DNA of 64,000 nt from Zestomonas carbonaria. GTDB lineage: Bacteria > Pseudomonadota > Gammaproteobacteria > Pseudomonadales > Pseudomonadaceae. The notes beneath the pieces were generated by a model that saw only the letters and a list, made by a program, of their open reading frames with translations, made no database searches and had not been told where the DNA came from. The stretch is taken from NCBI RefSeq assembly GCF_904061905.1, contig NZ_CAJFCI010000045.1:62001-126000 (forward strand), written 5' to 3'. The translations under genes and the position numbers were made by a program. Of this stretch, positions 47,462-56,207 are shown piece after piece (the stretch's first letter is position 1; each line of letters begins with the position of its first letter).

Positions 47462-48145
47462 TCAGGGCCTCAGGCTGATCCTCAGGCTGGCCCGCGACAG
47501 GTCGATGTCGTGCAGGCTCAGGCTGCCGAGGCGTTGTTGCGGCGCGCTGTCGGCGACGCGGATGTTGTCGAAGCGCAGTTCGCCGATGGAACTGGGCAGG
47601 CGCACGTTCAGCGAGCCGTCGGCGTTGAGCTGCGGCGCGGCCTTGCTGGTGTCGTAGCGCACATCCCGTAGCGAGGTTTCCGCCTCCAGGCTGTCCAGCA
47701 CCGGCATCACCAGCTTGGTCAACTGTTTCACGGTGGCCAGGCCGTCGCCGCTTTCGGCCTGGAGAAACAGGCTTTGCAACGCGTCGTCCAGGCCCTGGGC
47801 GCTGACGTTGCGCATCTCCCGGTCGCTGAGTGGATCGAGGTTGCCCGGGCTTGCCTGGCGGGTCGGCGAGCCGTTGCTGGGTTGCAGGCGCTGGATATCG
47901 GCGCTGGCCAGTTGGAACGGGCTGAGCAGGGCGGCCACCAGGGTGGCGGCCAGACGCAGGTTGCTCTGCTTCTTCAGCGCCTGCTTGAGTTGGCGTTCGC
48001 TCAGAATGCCCTGTTCGACAAGGATCTCCCCGAGGCGCTTGCCGCCCTGTGTCTGCAGGCGGATGGCCGCGTCCAGTTGGGTGTGATCGATCAGCCCTTT
48101 GTTGAGCAGGATCTGGCCAAGGCGGGAATTCTGATGATTGGGCAT
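47462..48145 (-). CDS. Hypothetical protein with PilB/GspE-type N-domain
   Basis: 227 residues. RLGQILLNKGLIDHTQLDAA, GGKRLGEILVEQGILSERQL is a duplicated helical motif identical in layout to the N-terminal (T2SSE_N) domain of PilB/GspE ATPases. A membrane segment follows (LRLAATLVAALLSPFQLASA), then about 140 residues that end in a beta-rich section (LRFDNIRVADS, LSLHDIDLSRASLRI). No ATPase domain is present. It has a homologue in the same position in PAO1 (PA3741, from memory). The role may be c-di-GMP binding or anchoring, which is inferred. Confidence 0.65.
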   Translation of the reverse strand: MPNHQNSRLGQILLNKGLIDHTQLDAAIRLQTQGGKRLGEILVEQGILSERQLKQALKKQSNLRLAATLVAALLSPFQLASADIQRLQPSNGSPTRQASPGNLDPLSDREMRNVSAQGLDDALQSLFLQAESGDGLATVKQLTKLVMPVLDSLEAETSLRDVRYDTSKAAPQLNADGSLNVRLPSSIGELRFDNIRVADSAPQQRLGSLSLHDIDLSRASLRISLRP

Positions 48146-48243
48146 GGGGCGTCCGAACGCTGAAATTGATGGCTACATGGCATCATGATGGGTCGCGCAA
48201 TCCTGGATGTCACCCGACCAAAGATAGGGTGACGGCATGCTTG

Positions 48244-50079
48244 TCACGCTTCGGCCGTCTTTGCCGATAAGTGGTCGCACGCCACTTCCGGCTCGACCAG
48301 CGCCACCAGCACCCAGCCGGGTTGCGGTTCGAGGGCGAACCCGGGAGTGACCACATGCACCCAGCCTTCGGCGGTGCGGGCGAACAGCAGGTTGGCCCGC
48401 TCGCCGTGCAGCGCCTGGTAGTCCGCCCAGCCGAAGCCCTTGGTCAACGTGGTGGTGTACAGCTCGGCGCCCTGGCTCAGGCGGTTGGCCAACTGAGTGT
48501 AGGTCAGTGGCTGGCTGCCGAACGACTGGCCGCGATGCTCCAGGCTGGTGCGGTGCTTGTCGCCGAGACGGCTTTCCAGGCTGCTGGCCAGGCTGTACAG
48601 GCGGTGCCGGCCGAACTCGTGGCGGAAGCGCATGCACGCCAGGGCGTTCAGTTCGCCAGCCGGGGAGAGGGCCAGCAAGCAGCCGAGGCCGACCAGGTCG
48701 AGATGGGCATCGGCATGTTGCGAGGCCGGGTTGCCGAAGTAGGTGGGCAGGTTGTCCATGCGCGCGGCGCTGATGTTCTCCCAGCTCGAGTCGGTGAGCA
48801 GCACACGGCATCCGAGCTGTTGCAAGGCTACGGCCACTGCGCGCGCCGCCCGGTTCGCGCCGACGATCAGGAAGCCGCTCGGCGCTGGTTCGGCGACCTT
48901 GAGGAGGCGCGCAAGCGGTCGCGCGGTGGCGCTCTGCAGGATCACCGTGCCGATGATCACCGCGAAAGTCAGCGGCACCAGCAGGTGGGCGTTGGCGTGT
49001 CCGGACTCGTGCAGGCGCACGGCGAAGATTGCCGACACCGCGGCGGCGACGATGCCGCGCGGGGCGATCCAGGACAACAGCAGGCGTTCGCGCCAGCCGA
49101 GCCCCGAGCCGAAGGTGGAGAGCGCGACGCAAAGTGGCCGGGCGACGAACTGGATCACCGCCAGCAGGAGCAGCACCGCCGGGCCGAGGGCCAGCAAGGC
49201 CTGCAGGTCGAGGCGCGCGGCGAGCAGGATGAACAGGGCGGAGATCAGCAGCACGCTGAGGTTTTCCTTGAAATGCAGGATCGGCTCGACGTCCACGCCT
49301 TTCAGGTTGGCCAGGCACATGCCCATCACCGTCACCGCCAGCAGGCCGGACTCGTGCACCGTGAGGTTGGCGGCGATGAACACGCCGAGCACCACCGCCA
49401 GCGCCGCCAGGTTGTGCAGGTACTCGGGCAGCCAGTGGCGGCGCAGCAACTGGCCGAACAGCCAGCCGCCGGCCAGGCCGAAGGCGATGCCGCAGAGGAT
49501 CACCCCGGCGAAGATCCGCAGGCTGAGCAGCAGGCCGGTGGCCTGGTCGCTGGCGACGATGTAGCTGTACACCACCACGGCGAGCAGGGCGCCGATCGGG
49601 TCGATGACGATGCCTTCCCAGCGCAGGATGTTGGCGATCGACGCCTTCGGCCTGACGACCCGCAGCATCGGCGCGATCACCGTAGGGCCGGTGACCAGGG
49701 TCAGGGTGCCGAACAGCACCGCCATCGGCCAGGGGAAGTCCAGCAGGTAATGGGTGGCCACGGCGATCACCGCGCCGGTGGCCAGCGCGCCGAGGGTGAC
49801 CAGGCGCCGCACCACGCTGCCGATCTCGTGCCACTCGCCGAAGCGCAGGGTCAGGCTGCCTTCGAACAGGATCAGCGCCACGGCCAGCGACACCAGCGGG
49901 AACAGCAGGGGACCGAACAGCGCCTGGGGGTCGAGCCAGCCGAGGATCGGCCCGGCGAGGATGCCGCTCAGCAGGAGGAACAGGATCGCCGGAAGGCGCA
50001 GGCGCCAGGCCAGCCACTGGCAGGCGAGGGCGGCGGCGCCGATGCCGCCGATGGCGAGGAATATCTGCTGTTCGTTCAT
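48244..50079 (-). CDS. CPA-type Na+/H+ antiporter with RCK/TrkA-N domain
   Basis: 611 residues. About 12 membrane helices (1-400), with ILFEGSLTLRF and ATGAVIAVATHYLLD regions typical of NhaP/KefB antiporters and a VTGPTVIAPMLRVV ion-site segment. Residues 405-540 are a Rossmann-like TrkA-N domain (GFLIVGANRAARAVAVAL), which may bind nucleotide to gate transport, and a C-terminal part of unknown structure. It is divergent from xerD. Confidence 0.87.
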   Translation of the reverse strand: MNEQQIFLAIGGIGAAALACQWLAWRLRLPAILFLLLSGILAGPILGWLDPQALFGPLLFPLVSLAVALILFEGSLTLRFGEWHEIGSVVRRLVTLGALATGAVIAVATHYLLDFPWPMAVLFGTLTLVTGPTVIAPMLRVVRPKASIANILRWEGIVIDPIGALLAVVVYSYIVASDQATGLLLSLRIFAGVILCGIAFGLAGGWLFGQLLRRHWLPEYLHNLAALAVVLGVFIAANLTVHESGLLAVTVMGMCLANLKGVDVEPILHFKENLSVLLISALFILLAARLDLQALLALGPAVLLLLAVIQFVARPLCVALSTFGSGLGWRERLLLSWIAPRGIVAAAVSAIFAVRLHESGHANAHLLVPLTFAVIIGTVILQSATARPLARLLKVAEPAPSGFLIVGANRAARAVAVALQQLGCRVLLTDSSWENISAARMDNLPTYFGNPASQHADAHLDLVGLGCLLALSPAGELNALACMRFRHEFGRHRLYSLASSLESRLGDKHRTSLEHRGQSFGSQPLTYTQLANRLSQGAELYTTTLTKGFGWADYQALHGERANLLFARTAEGWVHVVTPGFALEPQPGWVLVALVEPEVACDHLSAKTAEA

Positions 50080-50165
50080 GGAATTCCTTTTTCGAGAGCC
50101 TGTCCGTACATGGCCAGTCCATGAAAGACTAGTCGCGCCCTGTCAGTAGATGATGTAGTGCCCGT

Positions 50166-51062
50166 ATGCCCGCCCTGGACCACCCTCTGATCGACCGCTT
50201 CCTCGACGCCCTGTGGCTGGAAAAGGGGCTGTCCGAGCACACCCGCTCCGCCTATCGCAGCGACCTGGCGCACTTCAACGGCTGGTTGCAGGCGCGCGGC
50301 CTGGAACTGCCCGCCGCCGGCCGTGAGGTGATCCTCGACCACCTCGCCTGGCGCCTCAACGAAGGCTACGTGGCGCGCTCCACCGCGCGCTTCCTGTCCG
50401 GGTTGCGCGGCTTCTACCGCTACCTGCTCGGCGAGGGACTGATCGCCGAGGACCCGACCTTGCAGGTGGAGCTGCCACGTATCGGCCGGCCGCTGCCGAA
50501 GTCGCTCAGCGAGGCGGATGTCGAGGCACTGCTCGCCGCGCCCGATGTGGACGACCCGATCGGTTTGCGTGACCGCGCGATGCTCGAAGTGCTGTATGCC
50601 TGCGGCCTGCGGGTCAGCGAACTGGTCGGGTTGACCCTCGAGCAGGTCAACCTGCGCCAGGGCGTGCTGATGGTGTTCGGCAAGGGGCGCAAGGAGCGCC
50701 TGGTGCCCCTCGGCGAGGAGGCGATCGCCTGGATCGAGCGCTACGAAGTCGAGGCCCGCCCGCTGCTGCTCGGCGGCAAGCCCAGCGACGTGCTGTTCCC
50801 CAGCCTGCGCGGCGAGCAAATGACCCGGCAGACCTTCTGGCACCGCATCAAGCACCAGGCGCGGGTCGCCGGGATCGCCAAGCCGCTGTCGCCGCACACC
50901 CTGCGCCATGCCTTCGCCACCCACCTGCTCAACCATGGCGCCGACCTGCGCACGGTGCAGATGCTGCTCGGCCACCAGGACCTGTCGACCACGCAGATCT
51001 ATACCCATATCGCCAAGGCGCGGCTGCAAGACCTGCATGCCAGGCACCATCCGCGGGGGTGA
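50166..51062 (+). CDS. xerD: Site-specific tyrosine recombinase XerD
   Basis: 298 residues, same as E. coli. With XerC it resolves chromosome dimers at dif. Catalytic residues at Arg149, Lys173, His244, Arg247, His270 and Tyr279 are all present (HTLRHAFATHLL, GHQDLSTTQIYTH). It is native and followed downstream by dsbC, as in PAO1. It shares only the fold with the island integrase. Confidence 0.97.
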   Translation: MPALDHPLIDRFLDALWLEKGLSEHTRSAYRSDLAHFNGWLQARGLELPAAGREVILDHLAWRLNEGYVARSTARFLSGLRGFYRYLLGEGLIAEDPTLQVELPRIGRPLPKSLSEADVEALLAAPDVDDPIGLRDRAMLEVLYACGLRVSELVGLTLEQVNLRQGVLMVFGKGRKERLVPLGEEAIAWIERYEVEARPLLLGGKPSDVLFPSLRGEQMTRQTFWHRIKHQARVAGIAKPLSPHTLRHAFATHLLNHGADLRTVQMLLGHQDLSTTQIYTHIAKARLQDLHARHHPRG

Positions 51063-51590
51063 GGGCTGGGTAGGAGCGCTGGAGGCTGGAAGGCTGGACG
51101 AAAAAGCGGTTCGCTTTTGCAGGGTAGGGTGGGCTTTAGCCCACCACGTAGCCCGGTGCTTTTGTAGGAGCCGGCTTGCTGGCGATGCTCTGGGCGTTGT
51201 GGAGGATCGCGAGCAGAGCTCGCTCCTGCGTTGTTTATTGGATTCCCGCGTTCGCGGGAATCCAATAAAAGCAACAGCCACGTAGCCCGGATGCAATCCG
51301 AGAGGGCTTCCCCGGATTGCATCCGGGCTACTCGTCCGCTGTTGTAGGAGCCAGCTTGCTGGCGATGCTCTGGCGTTGCCGGGGATCGCACGCATGGCGC
51401 GCTCCTACAGGTCGGCATCGAAGCCGTGTTCGTAGGATCGGCGGGGACGCCCAGTTCCATGGCCGCGAAAAAGCTTGACGTAGAAGCGGCGTGGCCAGCC
51501 TCCAGCCGACCTGCCGCCATCGGCCTTCCCGGCCTTCTGTGGTAGGCTTCGTCCATCCGCAACACCGCCCGCCGCTCGACAGGAGTATCC
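51063..51590. repeat. Repeat-rich intergenic region between xerD and dsbC
   Basis: 528 bp without a gene but with at least six repeat elements: GGAGGCTGGAAGGCTGGACG (51079-51100), GTAGGGTGGGCTTTAGCCC (51125-51146), GTAGGAGCCGGCTTGCTGG (51165), GATTCCCGCG/CGCGGGAATC (51239-51264), a 19-bp-arm hairpin GTAGCCCGGATGCAATCCG (51282-51300 with 51313-51331), and GTAGGAGCCAGCTTGCTGG (51344). Each recurs elsewhere in the window. The end of the region should carry the dsbC promoter. Confidence 0.75.
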
Positions 51591-52316
51591 ATGCGCGTGA
51601 CCCGAATCCTCGCTGCCGCCGCCCTCGGCTTCGTTGGCAGCGCTGCCCTGGCCGCCGATCCCGACCAGGCTATCCGCAGCACCCTGAAGGCCCTGCAACC
51701 CGACCTGCCGGTCGAGGCCATCGCGGAAAGCCCGATGAGCGGCGTCTACCAGGTGCAGCTCAAGGGCGGGCGCCAGTTGTATGCCAGCGGCGACGGCCAG
51801 TACCTGATGCAGGGCTACCTCTACCAGGTCAAGGACGGTCAGGCGATCAACCTCACCGAGCGGGCGGAAAGCCTCGGCATCGCCAAGGAAATCAACGCGA
51901 TCCCGGCCAGCGAGATGGTGGTGTTCGCGCCCAAGGAGCCGAAGGCCCATATCACCGTGTTCACCGACACCGACTGCGGCTACTGCCAGAAGCTGCACAG
52001 CGAGGTGCCGGAACTCAATCGCCGTGGCATCGAGGTGCGCTACGTGGCCTTCCCGCGCCAGGGCGTCGGCAGCCATGGCTACAACACCCTGGTCAGCGTC
52101 TGGTGCTCCAAGGACCGCCAGGCCGCGATGAACCGCGCCAAGGCGCGCGAGGACCTGCCGGAGGCCAAGTGCGACAACCCGGTGGTCAAGCAGTATGAGC
52201 TGGGCCAGATGATCGGCGTGCAGGGCACTCCGGCCATCGTCCTCGGCAATGGCCAGATGATCCCCGGCTACCAGCCGGCCCCGCAGCTCGCCAAGCTGGC
52301 CCTCGAGGCCAAGTAA
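51591..52316 (+). CDS. dsbC: Periplasmic disulfide isomerase DsbC
   Basis: 241 residues with a signal peptide (ILAAAALGFVGSAALA). N-terminal dimerisation domain (25-85) then a thioredoxin-fold domain with active site C129-G-Y-C132 and a cis-Pro loop (GTPAIV). It reshuffles wrong disulfides. Two more cysteines (WCS, KCD) form the usual structural bond. Confidence 0.95.
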   Translation: MRVTRILAAAALGFVGSAALAADPDQAIRSTLKALQPDLPVEAIAESPMSGVYQVQLKGGRQLYASGDGQYLMQGYLYQVKDGQAINLTERAESLGIAKEINAIPASEMVVFAPKEPKAHITVFTDTDCGYCQKLHSEVPELNRRGIEVRYVAFPRQGVGSHGYNTLVSVWCSKDRQAAMNRAKAREDLPEAKCDNPVVKQYELGQMIGVQGTPAIVLGNGQMIPGYQPAPQLAKLALEAK

Positions 52317-52381
52317 TCCGGGGGCTGCGTCCGATTGACTATTAGCGGGCCGCTTCGTAAGGTGCGGCTCCTTCAATACTC

Positions 52382-52407
52382 ACGGCCGGGCATCGCTCGG
52401 CCGTTTT
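52382..52407 (+). terminator. Terminator after dsbC
   Basis: ACGGCCG, loop, CGGCCGT then TTTA, 7-bp stem. It lies 26 bp before the hom start, so it could also act as a leader hairpin for hom. Confidence 0.55.
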
Positions 52408-52432
52408 ACGCAGTGCAGATGGGGAGTCGAGT

Positions 52433-53737
52433 GTGAAACCGGTCAAAGTTGGCATCTGTGGGTTGGGTACCGTCGGTGGCGGCACCTTCAACGTGCTCAA
52501 GCGCAACGCCGAGGAAATCGCGCGTCGTGCCGGGCGTGGCATCGAAGTGGCGCAGATCGCCCTGCGTTCGCACAACCCGCAGTGCGACATTACCGGCACC
52601 CCGATTACCAACAACGTGTTCGACGTGGCCGGCAACCCGGAAATCGACGTGGTCATCGAGCTGATCGGCGGCTACACCGTGGCCCACGAGCTGGTGCTCA
52701 AGGCCATCGAGAATGGCAAGCACGTGGTCACCGCCAACAAGGCGCTGATCGCCGTACACGGCAACGAGATCTTCGCCAAGGCCCGCGAGAAGGGCGTGAT
52801 CGTTGCCTTCGAAGCCGCCGTGGCCGGCGGCATCCCGGTGATCAAGGCGATCCGCGAGGGCCTGGCCGGCAACCGCATCAACTGGCTGGCCGGGATCATC
52901 AACGGCACCGGCAACTTCATCCTCAGCGAAATGCGCGAGAAGGGCCGCACCTTCGACGACGTGCTCAAGGAAGCCCAGGCGCTCGGCTATGCCGAAGCCG
53001 ACCCGACCTTCGACGTGGAAGGCATCGACGCCGCCCACAAGCTGACCATCCTCGCGTCCATCGCCTTCGGCATCCCGTTGCAGTTCGACAAGGCCTACAC
53101 CGAGGGCATCACCAAGCTGACCACCGCCGACGTCAACTACGCCGAGGCGCTGGGCTACCGCATCAAGCACCTCGGCGTGGCCCGGTCGACCGAGGCCGGC
53201 ATCGAGCTGCGCGTGCACCCGACCCTGATACCCGCCGATCGCCTGATCGCCAACGTCAACGGCGTGATGAACGCGGTGATGGTCAACGGCGACGCCGCCG
53301 GGTCCACCCTGTTCTACGGCGCCGGCGCCGGCATGGAGCCGACCGCTTCCTCGGTGGTCGCCGACCTGGTGGACGTGGTCCGCGCGCTGACCACCGACCC
53401 GGAAAACCGCGTGCCGCACCTGGCCTTCCAGCCGGATTCGCTGTCCGACCACCCGATCCTGCCGATCGAAGCCTGCGAGAGCGCGTATTACCTGCGCATC
53501 CAGGCCAAGGACCATCCCGGCGTGCTGGCCCAGGTGGCGAGCATCCTGTCCGAGCGCGGCATCAACATAGAGTCGATCATGCAGAAGGAAGTCGAGGAGC
53601 ATGACGGCCTGATCCCGATGATCCTGGTCACCCACCGCGTGCGCGAAGCGCAGATCGACGAAGCCATCGACGCCCTGGAGGCGTTGGAAGGGGTGGTTGG
53701 CAACGTTGTGCGGATTCGTGTCGAACAGCTCGCTTGA
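52433..53737 (+). CDS. hom: Homoserine dehydrogenase
   Basis: 434 residues from GTG (VKPVKVGICGLGTVGGGTF). Reduces aspartate semialdehyde to homoserine in threonine/methionine synthesis. NAD(P)-binding domain 1-130, catalytic domain with NGTGNFIL and AEADPTFDVEGIDAAHKL, and a C-terminal ACT domain (about 353-430, YYLRIQAKDHPGVLAQVA) for threonine feedback. Upstream of thrC with 89 bp between, including a repeat (53736-53800). Confidence 0.97.
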   Translation: MKPVKVGICGLGTVGGGTFNVLKRNAEEIARRAGRGIEVAQIALRSHNPQCDITGTPITNNVFDVAGNPEIDVVIELIGGYTVAHELVLKAIENGKHVVTANKALIAVHGNEIFAKAREKGVIVAFEAAVAGGIPVIKAIREGLAGNRINWLAGIINGTGNFILSEMREKGRTFDDVLKEAQALGYAEADPTFDVEGIDAAHKLTILASIAFGIPLQFDKAYTEGITKLTTADVNYAEALGYRIKHLGVARSTEAGIELRVHPTLIPADRLIANVNGVMNAVMVNGDAAGSTLFYGAGAGMEPTASSVVADLVDVVRALTTDPENRVPHLAFQPDSLSDHPILPIEACESAYYLRIQAKDHPGVLAQVASILSERGINIESIMQKEVEEHDGLIPMILVTHRVREAQIDEAIDALEALEGVVGNVVRIRVEQLA

Positions 53738-53826
53738 GGCTGTAGGCTGAAAGCCGGACGAAAAGATTCCTGCGTCCAGCCTCCAGTCTCCAGCGCTTTT
53801 ATCGGCTTTTATGAAGGTTTTGAAAA

Positions 53827-55236
53827 ATGCGCTATATCAGCACCCGCGGCCAGGCTCCGGCCCTGAATTTCGAAGACGTCCTGCTCGCCGGCCTGGCCAG
53901 TGACGGCGGCCTCTATGTGCCGGAAAACCTGCCGCGCTTCACCGTCGAGGAAATCGCCTCCTGGGCCGGCCTGCCGTACCACGAGCTGGCGTTCCGGGTG
54001 ATGCGCCCGTTCGTCACCGGCAGCATCCCGGATGCCGACTTCAAGAAGATCCTCGAGGAAACCTACGGCGTGTTCGACCACAACGCCGTCGCCCCGCTGC
54101 GCCAGCTCAACGGCAACGAGTGGGTGCTCGAGCTGTTCCACGGCCCGACCCTGGCGTTCAAGGATTTCGCCCTGCAACTGCTCGGCCGCCTGCTCGACTA
54201 CGTGCTGGCCAAGCGCGGCGAGCGCGTGGTGATCATGGGCGCCACCTCCGGCGACACCGGCTCGGCGGCCATCGAAGGCTGCAAGGCCTGCGAGAACGTC
54301 GACATATTCATCATGCACCCGCACAACCGCGTGTCCGAGGTGCAGCGCCGGCAGATGACCACCATCCTCGGCGACAACATCCACAACATCGCCATCGAGG
54401 GCAACTTCGACGACTGCCAGGAGATGGTCAAGGCCAGCTTCGCCGACCAGGGCTTCCTCAAGGGCACCCGGCTGGTGGCGGTCAACTCGATCAACTGGGC
54501 GCGGATCATGGCCCAGATCGTCTACTACTTCCATGCGGCCATCCAGCTTGGCGCGCCGGCCCGCTCGGTGGCCTTCTCGGTGCCGACCGGCAACTTCGGC
54601 GACATCTTCGCCGGCTACCTGGCGCGCAACATGGGCCTGCCGGTCAGCCAACTGATCGTCGCCACCAACCGCAACGACATCCTGCACCGCTTCATGAGCG
54701 GCAACCAGTATGTGAAGGATACCCTGCACCCGACCCTGTCGCCGTCCATGGACATCATGGTGTCGTCCAACTTCGAGCGCCTGCTGTTCGACCTGCACGG
54801 CCGTAACGGCGCCGCCATCGCCAGCCTGATGGATACCTTCAGGCAGGGCGGTGGTTTCAGCGTCGAGGAAGACCGCTGGACCGAAGCGCGCAAGCTGTTC
54901 GATTCGCTGGCGGTGAACGACGAGGAAACCTGCGCGACCATCGCCGAGGTCTACGAGGAGTGCGGCGAACTGCTCGACCCGCACACCGCCATCGGCGTGC
55001 GCGCCGCCCGCGAGTGCCGGCGCAGCCTGGCCATCCCGATGGTCACCCTGGGCACCGCGCACCCGGTCAAGTTCCCCGAGGCGGTGGAGAAGGCCGGCAT
55101 CGGTCAGGCTCCGCACCTGCCGGCGCACCTGGCTGACCTGTTCCAGCGCGAGGAGCGCTGCACGGTGCTGGCCAACGACCTGAAGACCGTGCAGCAGTTC
55201 GTCAGCGCGCATGGCAATCGGGGCAAGCCGCTGTAA
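53827..55236 (+). CDS. thrC: Threonine synthase
   Basis: 469 residues. Converts O-phosphohomoserine to threonine with PLP. The Schiff-base Lys112 lies in TLAFKDFALQLL, and the PLP-phosphate loop is GATSGDTGSAA. The long N-terminal form typical of proteobacteria (class of E. coli and yeast). Preceded by hom and followed by a strong terminator. Confidence 0.97.
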   Translation: MRYISTRGQAPALNFEDVLLAGLASDGGLYVPENLPRFTVEEIASWAGLPYHELAFRVMRPFVTGSIPDADFKKILEETYGVFDHNAVAPLRQLNGNEWVLELFHGPTLAFKDFALQLLGRLLDYVLAKRGERVVIMGATSGDTGSAAIEGCKACENVDIFIMHPHNRVSEVQRRQMTTILGDNIHNIAIEGNFDDCQEMVKASFADQGFLKGTRLVAVNSINWARIMAQIVYYFHAAIQLGAPARSVAFSVPTGNFGDIFAGYLARNMGLPVSQLIVATNRNDILHRFMSGNQYVKDTLHPTLSPSMDIMVSSNFERLLFDLHGRNGAAIASLMDTFRQGGGFSVEEDRWTEARKLFDSLAVNDEETCATIAEVYEECGELLDPHTAIGVRAARECRRSLAIPMVTLGTAHPVKFPEAVEKAGIGQAPHLPAHLADLFQREERCTVLANDLKTVQQFVSAHGNRGKPL

Positions 55237-55256
55237 GGCGAAAGGCGTGATGTGAG

Positions 55257-55283
55257 AAGGCCGGCTGGATAGCCGGCCTTTTT
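55257..55283 (+). terminator. Terminator of hom-thrC
   Basis: AAGGCCGGCT, loop GGAT, AGCCGGCCTT and TTT: 10-bp stem, then a T run. Confidence 0.85.
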
Positions 55284-55341
55284 CATGGGGTTGTGGTCAG
55301 GTGTGGGGTATTTGGGCTTCTGAGTTGCTCGATCCACCGGT

Positions 55342-55387
55342 CCCTCACCTCAGCCCTCTCCCGGAGGGAGAGGGCTGAGGTGAGGGG
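55342..55387. repeat. Perfect inverted repeat, 21-bp arms
   Basis: CCCTCACCTCAGCCCTCTCC plus C (55342-55362), loop GGA, complement to 55386. Longest and most perfect member of the CCCTCTCCC family in this window. It lies between thrC and the convergent TetR gene. Confidence 0.8.
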
Positions 55388-55450
55388 CGATATCTCCGGG
55401 CAGCCCGGACCTCTCCGTCGCCTCCCGGCAATCGGTGCGTACGGCGCACC

Positions 55451-56023
55451 CTACGATGCATCCTTGGCCCCGGCCTGTTCGATCAGCAGTTTGCGGGTGG
55501 TCTTGAGCAGCCGGTCGGACAGCTCCGGGTCGCTGACGCTGCGCGAAAGCATCAGGGCGCCGACCATCGCCGAGAGCATCACCACGCTCTGTTCGGCGGC
55601 ATCCTCGCCGCCCAGGGTGGCTTCGATCATCGCCAGGCGGCCTTTCACCACTTCGTCGGTGGTCGGGCTGGGCTGGCCGCGCTGGCCAAGTTCGGCGGAG
55701 ATGGTCGGCAACGGGCAGCCCTCACCGGGATTGGCGCGGTGTGCGGAGGACAGGTAGCGGGCTATGAAGCTCTGTAGCGGCGCATCGTTGTCCAGCGCCT
55801 GTACCAGCTCGTCCTGCAATTGCCGGGCGGAGTGGGCGAGGGCGGTTTCCACCAGGTCGTCCTTGGACTTGAAGTGCGCGTAGAAGCCGCCGTGGGTCAG
55901 GCCCAGGCCCTTCATCAGCGATTGCAGGCCGGTGGCGCCGACGCCGTCGCTGCGGAAGCGCCGCGCGGCTTCTTCGATGATGCGCTGGTGGGTCTTGGCC
56001 TTGTGGTCTTCGGGATAGCGCAT
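55451..56023 (-). CDS. TetR-family regulator
   Basis: 190 residues. N-terminal HTH: RIIEEAARRFRSDGVGATGL, QSLMKGLGLTHGGFYAHFKS. The ligand domain has GCPLPTISAEL and a C-terminal dimer helix, as in AcrR/YcdC-type repressors. It is 184 bp from the thiolase operon on the same strand, with hairpin repeats between. It may control the thiolase-thioesterase pair or the MFS gene, though distance and orientation leave this open. Confidence 0.85.
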   Translation of the reverse strand: MRYPEDHKAKTHQRIIEEAARRFRSDGVGATGLQSLMKGLGLTHGGFYAHFKSKDDLVETALAHSARQLQDELVQALDNDAPLQSFIARYLSSAHRANPGEGCPLPTISAELGQRGQPSPTTDEVVKGRLAMIEATLGGEDAAEQSVVMLSAMVGALMLSRSVSDPELSDRLLKTTRKLLIEQAGAKDAS

Positions 56024-56207
56024 TGCTTCGCTGCTCCTCGGTCATGGGATTCTGGCTGTCATCTTACACGCAGGCGGGGCCTGGGATCGCGTCCATGCGT
56101 TCACTGGCCCCCCGCGTTCGCGGGGGAGACGGTCGAGCCCTGGCGTTTCTCTTCATCCCTCGTCACTCCCGCGAATGCGGGAGTCCAGAAGGGCCGCTCT
56201 CCCGCGG
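56024..56207. repeat. Hairpin repeats between TetR and thiolase genes
   Basis: CCCCCGCGTTCGCGGGGG (about 56110-56127) and CTCCCGCGAATGCGGGAG (56165-56182), members of the CCCGCG-CGCGGG family also seen at 28438-28494 and 51239-51264. Confidence 0.65.

Noticed and set aside
50166..51062. xerD as a sign of a second mobile element
   Set aside because: Length, catalytic set and neighbours (dsbC, hom, thrC) mark it as the housekeeping recombinase.
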